Below are positions 11,627 through 26,029 of a stretch of DNA of 64,000 nt, piece by piece. Numbering within the stretch: the first letter of the stretch is position 1; each line of letters starts with the position of its first letter. The translations under genes were made by a program, and so were the position numbers. The notes below the pieces were generated by a model, which had not been told where the DNA came from, ran no database searches, and saw only the letters and a list, made by a program, of their open reading frames with translations. The DNA is from Chloroflexota bacterium (GTDB lineage Bacteria > Chloroflexota > Anaerolineae > Caldilineales > Caldilineaceae). The DNA lies in the NCBI GenBank assembly GCA_016861025.1, contig BOKO01000005.1:296278-360277 (forward strand), given 5' to 3'.

Positions 11627-14281
11627 TTAATCCAACAATTGCAACACCCCTTGCCAGATCGCCTGCGCCACCGCATCTTCCGCCAGCGTCTGCGCGTTGA
11701 GCTTGAAGGTCGTGATCGCCACCTTGCCCTTGCCGTAGGGCATCTCCGCCAGCAGTGAGACCGGCTTGTGAATCCAGCCCAACGCCAGCCCGGCCCAACT
11801 GTGCGTGCGATAGGCCCACATCGGCAGTCCCACCAGGACATAGTCCGGCATCACCGGCGCGTATTCCATCTCCAGCAGCGGGCTGCCTGGCAGCGTGGCG
11901 AACGGCCCCTGCTTCTTGATCCATGAGAACGCCGTCGCCCAGTCGCCTTGCCACGGCGTGCCCTCACGCGCGATCACGGCGCCGGCGGGCAGGCGGATGC
12001 TCTCCTGATCGCCTGGTGTTGGCTCACCCGCCAGCAGGAGCAGATGCGCGCCTTGCTGCACGGCAGTTTCGAGCATCTTTGTGTAGCGCCGAGCCACCAC
12101 CGGTGTGGATGCATCGTCGGGCAGCGTCTCGCTGACGGTGTAGCCAAGCGTGCGCAACGTCGCCGCCAGCGCCGGATCATCGATGACTGCCAGCGCACCC
12201 TCGAACTGAGACGCGGGGACGCAAGCCAGCTCAACCTGGTTGTTGGCGATTGCGGCGCCGTCGTCCGCCAGCCAGCGCGCCTCCAGCGTCACCATGCCGG
12301 GCGCGACAAGCGGTGCGGTGATCACGCCGCCGGGGGCGTTCAACTGGCCGTGGGCATCGCCGGCGCGCCAGGCGATCACGCCGTCGTTGCGCTCGCCATC
12401 GACGCCAAACGCGCGCACTTCCACTGCCAGTGATTCGCCTGGCTTGCCGCTCCAGCGTTGCGGACGCAGCGCCACGACGTTGTCCTGGTTGAGCGGCGTG
12501 AAGATCGTGTCCAGACTGTGCTTGACCTTGCGCTGCATCGTGAGCAGACCGTTGCACTCCCAATGCACGTCGGTGAACTCGGTGATGATGTAACCGGCAA
12601 TGGCGGGCAGCAGGCGCATCGTGGTGATCTCGTAGTGCAGGCTGCGCGCCATATGCGCCTGGGAATCGCGCGTGAAGGCGGCCAACGTTCCGAAAACCGC
12701 ATCCAGCCCATGATCGATGAAGCGCTGCGGCATGGCGTGCGGATAGACGATGCCATCGCCCCATTCGTGACCCGTCTCGAACCACCAGGGATCGGCGCCT
12801 TTTTCCTGAATCTCCGCCGGGTCGGGCAGCCCCCAGTTGCCAAACTCGGAGACGAGCAGCGGCAGATCGGGGCGACGTTCGTGCAGATAATCGTGCGCCC
12901 AGATCCAATCGCTCTGGCGGCTGGCGAACGCACGCGACCAGGCGTCCCAACTGTCGGCGTGATCCGGGATGGCGCGGTAGGGATGGTAGTCCTCGATGTC
13001 GCCTGCCACGTGGAAGTTGCCCTGGCACGCTGAGTTGTCGACAATCAGCCGCGTTGGGTCGATCTGCTTGGCTTCGTGATAGAACTCCGCCAGCCAGCGC
13101 CGGTGTTCAGGATTGCGCGCCAGGTCGGTGCCCCAGTTTTCGTTGACCAGCGTCCAGATGATGATCGACGGGTGGTTCCAGTCGCGTTCGACCATGCTGC
13201 GGAAGGTTTCCTTGATACGGCGGTCGGCGGCGTCGGTCAGCAGCACCCAGTTGGGGATTTCCGTCCAGACCAGCAGGCCGAGGCGGTCGGCCACGTCGTA
13301 GTAGCGCGGGTCTTCGATCTTGATGTGGATGCGCAGACAGTTGAGACCGAGCGCCTTCGCCTTGCGCGCCTGATCTTCCAGATATTCCAGGCTGGGCGGC
13401 GTGTAGATGGTCTCCGGGTAGTACGCCTGGTCGAGCACGCCGCGCAGATAGATCGGCTCACCGTTGAGATAGATGCGCCCGTCGCGCGCCTCGACGGTGC
13501 GGAAGCCGCAGGTGGTGCGTGTTGCGTGTTGCGTGTTGGCGTGTTGCGTGAGCGTTGTGACGACAGTGTAGAGCGCCGGGTTGTCCGGGCTCCACCACTG
13601 CGCCGGGCTGCTCAGTTCGGCGCGACCGCGACCGTCGTCGGTAAGCGATGTTTCCGCCACGACCTGGCCGGCTGGATCGAGCACGGTCGCCGTGAGCGTG
13701 GCGCCTTCCGGCAGCGGTGCGTTGAGCGTGGCGGCGATCTCGATGGCGTTCTCGCCGGGCTGGGGTGTGAGCTTCACCGCCTGGATGTGGACGGCGGGCA
13801 GCACGCTCAGCGTCACGCTCTGCCAGATGCCGCCGATCGGCCCGTACCAGCTCTGCTTGCCGTGCGGAACCTCGCTGAAGGGTGCGTCGGGAAAGCGGCT
13901 GCGGTCGTCGTTGGGGTCGGTCACGCGCACGACAAGCACATTTTCGCCCGGCTGAAGCAGGGAAGTCACGTCGAAGTCGAAGGGTAGATAGCCGCCCTCA
14001 TGCTCGCCGACGCGCCGCCCGTTGAGCCAGACGATGGCGTGATAATCGACCGCGCCAAAGTGCAGAATCGCGGCCTTGCCGCTCAGGTCGCCGTCGAAGT
14101 CGAAGCGGCGGCGATACCAGGCCGTCCCGCTGTAGCCGCGCAGATCGTCGAATTGCGCCTGCCAGGGCATGGGCACGTGCGCCGTGCGCCACGCCTTGAT
14201 CGAGAGAATATCGTCACCATCGCTGGGGTCGATCTGAAAATCCCACGCGCCGTCGAGGGAAAGCTGTTGTTCGGTTGTCAT
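11627..14281 (-). CDS. Glycoside hydrolase family 2 enzyme (beta-galactosidase/glucuronidase-like)
   Basis: The start is the ATG at 14281, six bases after AGGTGG. The 884-residue protein has a GH2 sugar-binding domain (LSLDGAWDFQID, WYRRRFDF, HEGGYLPFDFDVT), an Ig-like domain, and a TIM barrel with LNCLRIHIKIEDPRYYD. The acid/base is Glu381 in LVNENWG and the nucleophile Glu479 in LLVSEFGNWG; both catalytic residues are present. No signal peptide is seen, so it acts in the cytoplasm on imported oligosaccharides. It is the last gene of the arabinoside unit, 141 bases after the GH51 gene. An odd QHANTQHAT-like stretch near residue 247 is encoded by a GTGTTGC repeat tract (13515-13550). Substrate within GH2 is not resolved. 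Confidence 0.88.
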   Translation of the reverse strand: MTTEQQLSLDGAWDFQIDPSDGDDILSIKAWRTAHVPMPWQAQFDDLRGYSGTAWYRRRFDFDGDLSGKAAILHFGAVDYHAIVWLNGRRVGEHEGGYLPFDFDVTSLLQPGENVLVVRVTDPNDDRSRFPDAPFSEVPHGKQSWYGPIGGIWQSVTLSVLPAVHIQAVKLTPQPGENAIEIAATLNAPLPEGATLTATVLDPAGQVVAETSLTDDGRGRAELSSPAQWWSPDNPALYTVVTTLTQHANTQHATRTTCGFRTVEARDGRIYLNGEPIYLRGVLDQAYYPETIYTPPSLEYLEDQARKAKALGLNCLRIHIKIEDPRYYDVADRLGLLVWTEIPNWVLLTDAADRRIKETFRSMVERDWNHPSIIIWTLVNENWGTDLARNPEHRRWLAEFYHEAKQIDPTRLIVDNSACQGNFHVAGDIEDYHPYRAIPDHADSWDAWSRAFASRQSDWIWAHDYLHERRPDLPLLVSEFGNWGLPDPAEIQEKGADPWWFETGHEWGDGIVYPHAMPQRFIDHGLDAVFGTLAAFTRDSQAHMARSLHYEITTMRLLPAIAGYIITEFTDVHWECNGLLTMQRKVKHSLDTIFTPLNQDNVVALRPQRWSGKPGESLAVEVRAFGVDGERNDGVIAWRAGDAHGQLNAPGGVITAPLVAPGMVTLEARWLADDGAAIANNQVELACVPASQFEGALAVIDDPALAATLRTLGYTVSETLPDDASTPVVARRYTKMLETAVQQGAHLLLLAGEPTPGDQESIRLPAGAVIAREGTPWQGDWATAFSWIKKQGPFATLPGSPLLEMEYAPVMPDYVLVGLPMWAYRTHSWAGLALGWIHKPVSLLAEMPYGKGKVAITTFKLNAQTLAEDAVAQAIWQGVLQLLD

Positions 14282-14323
14282 TTGTTTCCACCTGCCTTGT
14301 GTCAGTGCAAAAGTAAGAAATAG

Positions 14324-14400
14324 AACGCGGATGACGCGGATCGGGCGGATCAACGCGGATTCAATCCGCGCGAATCAGCCCGATCCGCGTCATCCGCGTT
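14324..14400. repeat. Perfect 23-bp inverted repeat (dispersed family A)
   Basis: The arm at 14324-14346 (beginning AACGCGGATGACGCGGAT) is exactly complementary to 14378-14400, with a 31-base loop that also contains a GCGGAT/ATCCGC pair. It fills the gap between the GH51 and GH2 genes. Related palindromes lie at 23897-23958 and 61793-61854. On the transcript it would form a strong stem without a U-run, so it may modulate mRNA stability between the two cistrons. Confidence 0.85.
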
Positions 14401-14422
14401 CCATTCAGTCTCTACATCCCAA

Positions 14423-15922
<1,500 letters not shown>

Positions 15923-16048
15923 GAGAGTAGTTCCTGTCGTGTTTCGTGTCGAATGTTTCGTGTTTTATGTTTTGTCTTGCGTGCCGAGTGTTTCGCGATA
16001 GCAGAGCTTTAGTCGAGCTTCACGCATTACGAAACCCGCAACAACACT

Positions 16049-16927
16049 TTAGCGCCCTGCCAGCCCGGCGGTGGTAATGCCCGCAATAATCTTGCGCTGG
16101 AAGAACGCATAGAATACCAACACGGGCACCGATGCAATGAACGCGCCAGCAAACGCCAGCCCGCGTTGGATGTAGCTGCCCTGCTGAATGACGAGCAGAC
16201 CAACTGGCAGGGTGAGCGCCGCGCGTTCGCTCAGCACAATCAGGGGCCAAAAGAGGTCGTTCCACAGCCCCAAGAAGGCAAAGATAAAGAGCGCCACCAT
16301 TGCGCCACGCACCAACGGCAGGCAGATCTGCCAGTAAATGCGGAAGCGGTTTGCGCCGTCGACACGCGCAGCATCTTCCAATTCAACCGGAATCGAATAG
16401 AAGTGCTGACGCATCAGAAAAATACCCGTCACCGAGGCGGCAGCGGGCCACCAGATGGCGTGATAGGTATTGAGCAATTTCAGGTCGCGCAGCAGCAGGA
16501 AAGCCGGGATCAACGTCACCGCCGCTGGGATCATCAGGCTAAACAGCAGCAGCGAAAAGAGCAGATTCTTACCCGGAAACTCCAGGCGCGCAAACGCATA
16601 GCCGCTTAGCGACGACAAAAAGACAATGATCCCCGTGCCCACCGTGGCAATGATCAGGCTATTCGTGAACCAGCGTACAATCGGCAACTGTGGATCCACA
16701 AAGATTTTGGTGAAGTTGCTGAACGTCACCGGATTTGGAATCCATTCGATGGGGAATTTGAGTTGATTCGCTTCCAACGTGAATGCCATTGAAAACATGT
16801 ACAGCACCGGGATCACCACGACCAGCGCCAGCGGCAGAAAGATCAACCACATCCCCAACGATCGCCAAAATTCCTTGCTGATCCGCCGTCGCGCCGAGGG
16901 AGAAGAAACTCGGGTCAAAGTCGTCAT
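16049..16927 (-). CDS. Carbohydrate ABC transporter permease (MalG/UgpE-like)
   Basis: The 292-residue protein has six predicted membrane segments, beginning at GMWLIFLPLALVVVIPVLYM. The cytoplasmic EAA loop is clear (VELEDAARVDGANRFRIYWQ, then LPLVRG), which docks to the ATPase. It is the second permease of a CUT1-type importer, 14 bases after the first. No ATPase gene is in the operon, as is usual for CUT1 systems that share an MsmK/UgpC-type ATPase encoded elsewhere. Confidence 0.93.
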   Translation of the reverse strand: MTTLTRVSSPSARRRISKEFWRSLGMWLIFLPLALVVVIPVLYMFSMAFTLEANQLKFPIEWIPNPVTFSNFTKIFVDPQLPIVRWFTNSLIIATVGTGIIVFLSSLSGYAFARLEFPGKNLLFSLLLFSLMIPAAVTLIPAFLLLRDLKLLNTYHAIWWPAAASVTGIFLMRQHFYSIPVELEDAARVDGANRFRIYWQICLPLVRGAMVALFIFAFLGLWNDLFWPLIVLSERAALTLPVGLLVIQQGSYIQRGLAFAGAFIASVPVLVFYAFFQRKIIAGITTAGLAGR

Positions 16928-16941
16928 AATTGCCTCCTGCG

Positions 16942-17865
16942 CTAGTACTCAGTGCGCCGCCGCATAATCGAGAAGAGGATGATCGTCACCACGATCATGA
17001 TCGCCGCCAACGCCACCGCAATCGCCGATGCGTAGCCGAAGCGAAAAAACTTCCAGGCCGTCTCATACAGGTACATCGTGGCCGACCGTGACGCATTGCC
17101 AGGCCCGCCGCCGGTGATAATGTAAGGTTGCGCAAACACCTGCATGTGAGCAATAAACTGTGTGACGACGACAAAGAGCATCGTCGGCATAATCAGAGGC
17201 AGGGTAATATGGCGGAAGGTGCCAAAATGGCCAGCGCCGTCGATTTTCGCCGCCTCGTAGAGTTGTTCGGGAATGTTGTGTAAACCGGCAATGAAAACCA
17301 GCATCGGAAAGCCGAACGTCCACCAAACGGTCGTGAGCGCCAGCGCCGGAATGACGATGTCTGGATTGCCCAGCCACGAGACACGGGGCAAGCCCAACAT
17401 AGTTGTAGCAAAGTAGTTGATGATGCCGATCTGAGTATCCCACACCCGGATGCCGATAATGCCGATCACCGAGACCGAAAGGATGCCGGGCGCATAGAAC
17501 AGCACGCGCAGAAAATCGCTGCCAAAGAACTTGTGCTTCAGCCCCGTCGCCACAAAGAGCGCCAGGATCACATTGATGATCACAGTGATGATCATGAATT
17601 CTGCGGTGTTGCCCAACACTTCCCAAAACATCCGGTCGCGCAGCAGCGCCTGATAGTTTGCCACCCCGATGAAGTTCTGATCCTTGAGCATGATCTTCCA
17701 GTCGTACAGGCTAATTTGCACGCCGCGCACGATTGGATAGAGCAAAAACACCGCAAAAAAGAAAAAGTGCGGTAACACAAAGAGATAATTAGGAAGCTGC
17801 TTGCGCAGTGTCTTCCAACGCTGGTTCGAGGACGTGTGCCTGGCAGGAAGCGCAGATGTGGTCAT
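16942..17865 (-). CDS. Carbohydrate ABC transporter permease (MalF/UgpA-like)
   Basis: The 307-residue form starts at the ATG at 17865; a TTG three codons upstream is a possible alternative, and neither has a strong ribosome site. Six membrane segments are visible, the first at LFVLPHFFFFAVFLLYPIVRG. The EAA loop is QLYEAAKIDGAGHFGTFRHITLPL. It partners with the adjacent MalG-like permease and the binding protein upstream. A strong stem-loop in the leader between the binding-protein gene and this gene would lower permease expression relative to the binding protein. Confidence 0.92.
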   Translation of the reverse strand: MTTSALPARHTSSNQRWKTLRKQLPNYLFVLPHFFFFAVFLLYPIVRGVQISLYDWKIMLKDQNFIGVANYQALLRDRMFWEVLGNTAEFMIITVIINVILALFVATGLKHKFFGSDFLRVLFYAPGILSVSVIGIIGIRVWDTQIGIINYFATTMLGLPRVSWLGNPDIVIPALALTTVWWTFGFPMLVFIAGLHNIPEQLYEAAKIDGAGHFGTFRHITLPLIMPTMLFVVVTQFIAHMQVFAQPYIITGGGPGNASRSATMYLYETAWKFFRFGYASAIAVALAAIMIVVTIILFSIMRRRTEY

Positions 17866-17908
17866 GTCATTCAATCCCGGTGAACGAAATCCTGTCGATG
17901 TCAGAAAC

Positions 17909-17947
17909 CCTTGTGGCAGCGGTCATTTTCCAACCGCTGCCACAAGG
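17909..17947 (-). repeat. Intercistronic 15-bp stem-loop between binding protein and permease
   Basis: CCTTGTGGCAGCGGT (17909-17923) pairs perfectly with ACCGCTGCCACAAGG (17933-17947) over a 9-base loop. It lies between the stop of the binding-protein gene and the first permease. There is no U-run after it, so it is probably a 3'-end stabiliser or processing site, comparable in position to the structure between malE and malF. Confidence 0.85.
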
Positions 17948-17990
17948 ATCGAGCAACCGTCATGTGCTCAGGCTGCTCTTGGCAGACAGA

Positions 17991-19388
<1,398 letters not shown>

Positions 19389-19455
19389 TTCAATCTCTCC
19401 TTTGCGTCTACTGGGAAACCAAAACAACTACATTATGTTGGAAAACGCAGACAAG

Positions 19456-19469
19456 TTGCTGCGTTGCAA
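19456..19469. promoter_or_regulatory. Candidate LacI-family operator upstream of the binding-protein gene
   Basis: On the minus strand the site reads TTGCAACGCAGCAA: two half-sites, TTGCAA and (complement) TTGCTG, around a central CG, the usual layout of LacI-family operators. It lies 68 bases upstream of the binding-protein start and just after the end of the lacI gene. The half-sites match at four of six positions, so this is a plausible but unproven site. Confidence 0.4.
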
Positions 19470-19476
19470 CCACACC

Positions 19477-20514
19477 TCACGCCGATTCGCGCTTTACAAA
19501 ACGGCACTTCACTTCATAACGGCGACTTGTGCCTGTATAAACGCCTAGAACCCGCTCAAACAACGCCTCCGCCATCGTGCACCCAATCTCTGCCGAACGC
19601 TGCGCCACCGTCGTTAACCGGGGGCGCACCCATGAAGCTGGCGGAATGTCATCGAAGCCAACAATCGCAACGTCTTCGGGAATGCGTAGACCGGCATTCT
19701 GCGCCGCTTCCATCGCACCGATCGCCATCAAATCATTGACCGCAAATACAGCCGTCGGCGGGTGCGGCAGCGACAAGAACACCTGCATTGCGTGCTCACC
19801 ACTGGCTGTCGACCAATCGCCGATCTCAAACATCTCCGGGTAGATCGGCAGGTTGGCATGGCGCATTGCCTCAAGAAAGGCTGCCCTGCGCCGCGCTCCC
19901 GCCGAGAAGCTGCTCGTCACGCCGATAAAGCCGATACGCTGATGGCCGCGCTCGTTGATCAACCAGGAAATTGCCTCAAACACTGCCTGATCATCATCGC
20001 CATAGACCGTATCCGCCTGCTGGTGATGGATATGCTGTCCCAGCACAGCGACGGCAGCGCCGGTCCTGGCAATCAACCGGTCAATGTCCGCCTCCGTGAG
20101 ATGATAGGGAACCAAAATGACCCCATCGACCGGACGCCGAATCACCGACTCGACAAAGTGCATCTCGCCTTCCCGCAAATGATCGGTGTTGGCGATCATC
20201 ACATCATAGCGATGCGTGCGCGCCACATCCTGCACCGCCCGCACCATCGGATGATAGAAGGGATTGGCAATGTCAGCGATCATCATCGCAATCATAAAGG
20301 TCTTCTGCCCGCGCAGGCTGCCCGCATTGAGATTCGGATAATATCCAAGCGCTTCGACCGCCTCCATCACCCGTTTGCGCGTCTCTTCACCAATGGGGAT
20401 GCCGTTGTCCACATCATTCAACACGCGCGACACTGTGCTCTGCGACACGCCAGCCTGCCTGGCGACATCGCGCATGGTCACAGCTCGTTTGCGGGGAGGA
20501 TCCTGGTGTGCCAT
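19477..20514 (-). CDS. LacI-family transcriptional regulator
   Basis: The 345-residue protein starts at the ATG at 20514 (AAGGA seven bases upstream). Residues 12-32 are the HTH (TMRDVARQAGVSQSTVSRVLN), followed by the hinge region (RVMEAVEALGYYPN). The rest is a periplasmic-binding-like effector domain (IADIANPFYHPMVRAVQ, VDGVILVPYH, AVFAVNDLMAIGAMEAA, VAIVGFDDIP). It presumably represses the downstream transporter and glycosidase genes until an arabinoside-derived sugar binds, and its own promoter carries a palindrome suggesting autoregulation. Confidence 0.95.
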   Translation of the reverse strand: MAHQDPPRKRAVTMRDVARQAGVSQSTVSRVLNDVDNGIPIGEETRKRVMEAVEALGYYPNLNAGSLRGQKTFMIAMMIADIANPFYHPMVRAVQDVARTHRYDVMIANTDHLREGEMHFVESVIRRPVDGVILVPYHLTEADIDRLIARTGAAVAVLGQHIHHQQADTVYGDDDQAVFEAISWLINERGHQRIGFIGVTSSFSAGARRRAAFLEAMRHANLPIYPEMFEIGDWSTASGEHAMQVFLSLPHPPTAVFAVNDLMAIGAMEAAQNAGLRIPEDVAIVGFDDIPPASWVRPRLTTVAQRSAEIGCTMAEALFERVLGVYTGTSRRYEVKCRFVKRESA

Positions 20515-20531
20515 CCGAGTTTCCTTATATG

Positions 20532-20569
20532 CAATCGTATGCGGTAATTCGTACTATAGCATACGATTG
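20532..20569. promoter_or_regulatory. 11-bp palindrome in the lacI promoter, probable autoregulatory operator
   Basis: CAATCGTATGC at 20532-20542 is exactly complementary to GCATACGATTG at 20559-20569, with 16 bases between. The right arm lies in the spacer of the lacI promoter and the left arm is just downstream of the -10, the place where a bound repressor would block transcription. It could also be a pair of half-operators. Confidence 0.6.
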
Positions 20570-20581
20570 TACCAATGTCAA
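20553..20581 (-). promoter_or_regulatory. Near-consensus sigma-70 promoter of the lacI gene
   Basis: On the minus strand TTGACA (20581-20576), a 17-base spacer and TATAGT (20558-20553) form an almost perfect housekeeping promoter. Transcription would start near 20546, giving a leader of about 32 bases before the ATG at 20514. Confidence 0.75.
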
Positions 20582-20597
20582 CAGCCAATTTTCCAGC

Positions 20598-20771
20598 GGG
20601 TGTACTTCACGTTTGGGGCAATTGCGCCGCACCGGTGAATCAATTCACTGGCTGATCGCTCAAGTCCACTGAAGTGGACTGGCATGGCGGCGTCCAGTCG
20701 GCTTGAGCCGACTTCAGCTTTCAGCCTCGATTTGAATCAAAGGCTGTGCGCCCCGAACATGAAGTACACCC
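20598..20771. mobile_element. MITE-like element with 22-bp terminal inverted repeats
   Basis: GGGTGTACTTCACGTTTGGGGC at its left end (20598-20619) and the complement of 20750-20771 agree at 20 of 22 positions. The 174-base element has no gene. It contains two internal perfect palindromes, at 20663-20680 (AGTCCACTGAAGTGGACT) and 20696-20713 (AGTCGGCTTGAGCCGACT). Immediately outside both ends lies ATTTTCCAGC (20588-20597 and 20772-20781), a possible 10-base target duplication. A further partial copy of the end sequence follows at 20782-20796. The remainder of 20797-21094 shows no gene. Confidence 0.65.
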
Positions 20772-21094
20772 ATTTTCCAGCAGGTCTATTTCACGTCGGG
20801 TATAGAATTTTTTAAATCATCGTCTTCGGCATGACGGGCTGCCATGTCACGCCGGAGGCGATAACCTACTGACATGCTCCCAACTGGAAGCACGTTCTTT
20901 TCGGCTGGAAAAACTTGAACTTGATGCGGTGTTCGGAGATTCTTCGGAATTTGGTGTGGTTTTTGGGTTGTTCGGTATGAGCGAAACCGGGGCAGGGAAA
21001 AACGATGGTTATCGACGCTCTCGGCAACAAATGAAAAGTCTGCCCCTTTGCGGCGGACTTTTCACTTCACGGTTCATGATTCACAGTTCACAAT

Positions 21095-22726
<1,632 letters not shown>

Positions 22727-22784
22727 ACACTCCTCCTCTCCTCCTTGTGAATTTGCGCTAGATGAGATTGTGCAGACGGCAGCT

Positions 22785-23027
22785 TCATCCTTCTGTGCTG
22801 CGTTCGGCGACCAGTTCTGCCACGCTATCCCGCTCCGGCGAGTAGCGTCGCCCTGCCCCCATGATGCGACGCGCCAACTCGCCGCGATCGCTGACAATCC
22901 GGATGAGGATTTCGTCCTTGTCCTCGCCAGGCTGCCAGTCAAGACAGTGTCCCGGCTTGATGCCAAAGTGGCGCACAATCTCTTCGGGGATCTCGATCCG
23001 GTTATTCTGCATTACGGTAGTGATCAT
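22785..23027 (-). CDS. AbrB/MazE-type antitoxin-like protein
   Basis: Eighty residues beginning MITTVMQNNRIEIPEEIVRHFGIKPG, the typical swapped-hairpin SpoVT/AbrB DNA-binding fold (R-[IV]-x-[IL]-P-x-x-[IV]-x-x-x-x-G-[IL]-x-x-G). The tail ARRIMGAGRRYSPERDSVAELVAERSTE is like antitoxins that pair with PIN toxins. No PIN toxin follows: the next gene, 58 bases downstream, is the amidohydrolase. No clear ribosome site is seen. It may be an orphan antitoxin or a local regulator inserted within the transporter operon. Confidence 0.7.
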   Translation of the reverse strand: MITTVMQNNRIEIPEEIVRHFGIKPGHCLDWQPGEDKDEILIRIVSDRGELARRIMGAGRRYSPERDSVAELVAERSTEG

Positions 23028-23068
23028 GGCGTCTGTTGTGTATGACAGCAAGTTGTGACAACAAGATA

Positions 23069-23875
<807 letters not shown>

Positions 23876-23896
23876 GAACAATCACCAGGAGTTTTT

Positions 23897-23958
23897 ATCC
23901 GCAGATTACGCAGAATTTTTTGGGAATCCTCTCTGCGAAATCTGCGAAATCTGCGGAT
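23897..23958. repeat. Dispersed inverted repeat, family A (ATCCGCAGATTACGCAGA)
   Basis: ATCCGCAGATTACGCAGA (23897-23914) pairs with TCTGCGAAATCTGCGGAT (23941-23958) at 17 of 18 positions; an additional TCTGCGAAA unit precedes the right arm. It sits between the permease and ATPase genes. The same arms occur at 61793-61854, and a GC-richer version at 14324-14400. Confidence 0.85.
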
Positions 23959-23967
23959 CGACTATTT

Positions 23968-24803
<836 letters not shown>

Positions 24804-24807
<4 letters not shown>

Positions 24808-25790
24808 TGACCGAGGAAGCTGGCGTCGATCAACGCGTCCAAATCAACCGGTGCGTCGATCAGACCAATGGCAATCGAAACCGTCTGCACATCCTCCATC
24901 ACGGCGCGGAAGTCGCCATCCGCCGCCAGTCCGGCGACATTCTCGGCAACGTCGTAGAAGACAACGCCATCAAAGGCGGTGGCAAGCTCATCGGCGGTGC
25001 TGCCCACTGCGGCGGAAATGATGGCGCGTCCCTGCTCTGGGTTGGCGCGCAGGAAAGCGACCGCCTCATCCCACACCGTCATCAACTTGCGCATCGTTTC
25101 CGGGTTCTCCTGTGCAAAGCGGGCGCTGGCGATCAGCACGTCGGAGATCAGCCCCGGATCGGCGGCGCCGGTGTAGAGTTTCTGAATGTCCGGATTCTGG
25201 TTGATCGCCTCGGAGATGTACGGCTCGTAGGTCACGGCGACATCGACCTGCCCGGCGATCAGCGCAGCGCCAGCGTCGGCGGCGGGCATCGGCGCCTTGA
25301 CGATGTCGTCAAGGCTCATGCCGGCTTCCGCCAGCGCGTAGTTGAGCAGCAGGTCGCTCGTGCTGCCTTCCTCAAACGCGACTGTTTTGCCTGCCAGATC
25401 GGCAATGCTGGCAATCGCCGACGGCGCCAGGATCGCATCGGCGTCGTAGGAAGCGTCTTCGACCAACACGACGCGCAAATCCACGCCGTTGGCAAAGAGC
25501 TTGAGCGCAGTGTGCGTCGCCACATTCGCCACGTCCATGTTGCCAGAAGCAAACGCTGCGTTGACCTCGGTGTCGGTGACAAAATCGACCAGTTCAGCTT
25601 CGATGCCGTGTTTGGCGAAGATGCCTTGTTCCTGCGCGATCCACCACGGCCCATAGCCGATCCAGGGCTGCGTGCCGATGCGGACGCGGACGGTTGCGGC
25701 ATCCGAAGCGGCGGGCGCGGTGACGGTCGCACAGCCGGCCATCAGCGCCAGAACCAGGAGCAACATCAGGGGCGTTAGAATGCGTTTCAT
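24804..25790 (-). CDS. Substrate-binding lipoprotein of TauABC/SsuABC-type transporter
   Basis: The start is the ATG at 25790, eight bases after GGAGG. The 328-residue product has the lipoprotein signal MKRILTPLMLLLVLALMAGC (Cys20). The mature part is NMT1/SsuA-like: VRIGTQPWIGYGPWWIAQEQGIF, FASGNMDVANV, GQVDVAVTYEPYISEA. It delivers substrate to the permease encoded directly downstream. The ligand could be a sulfonate, an amino-acid derivative or a pyrimidine precursor; the amidohydrolase at the end of the operon favours an amide or acylated amino acid. Confidence 0.9.
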
Positions 25791-26029
25791 AGCCAAACCC
25801 TCCAGAAATGAATCAGAATCGAAAACGGTTTTCGCGTCGATTGTACCCAATGCCGCGCTGGATCGAGAAACATCTCCGCTGCTGGTGACGTTATGGTACA
25901 ATGACCCAGGCGAAGCGTGCATCGAAACGACTGCACGTTGGTAGACACTCAAACAGCAAACGTCTATGCCACCGTCAGGCGCAACTCTACCGTTTCAACG
26001 TAATCAATCAATGACAAGGAGATGGTTTC

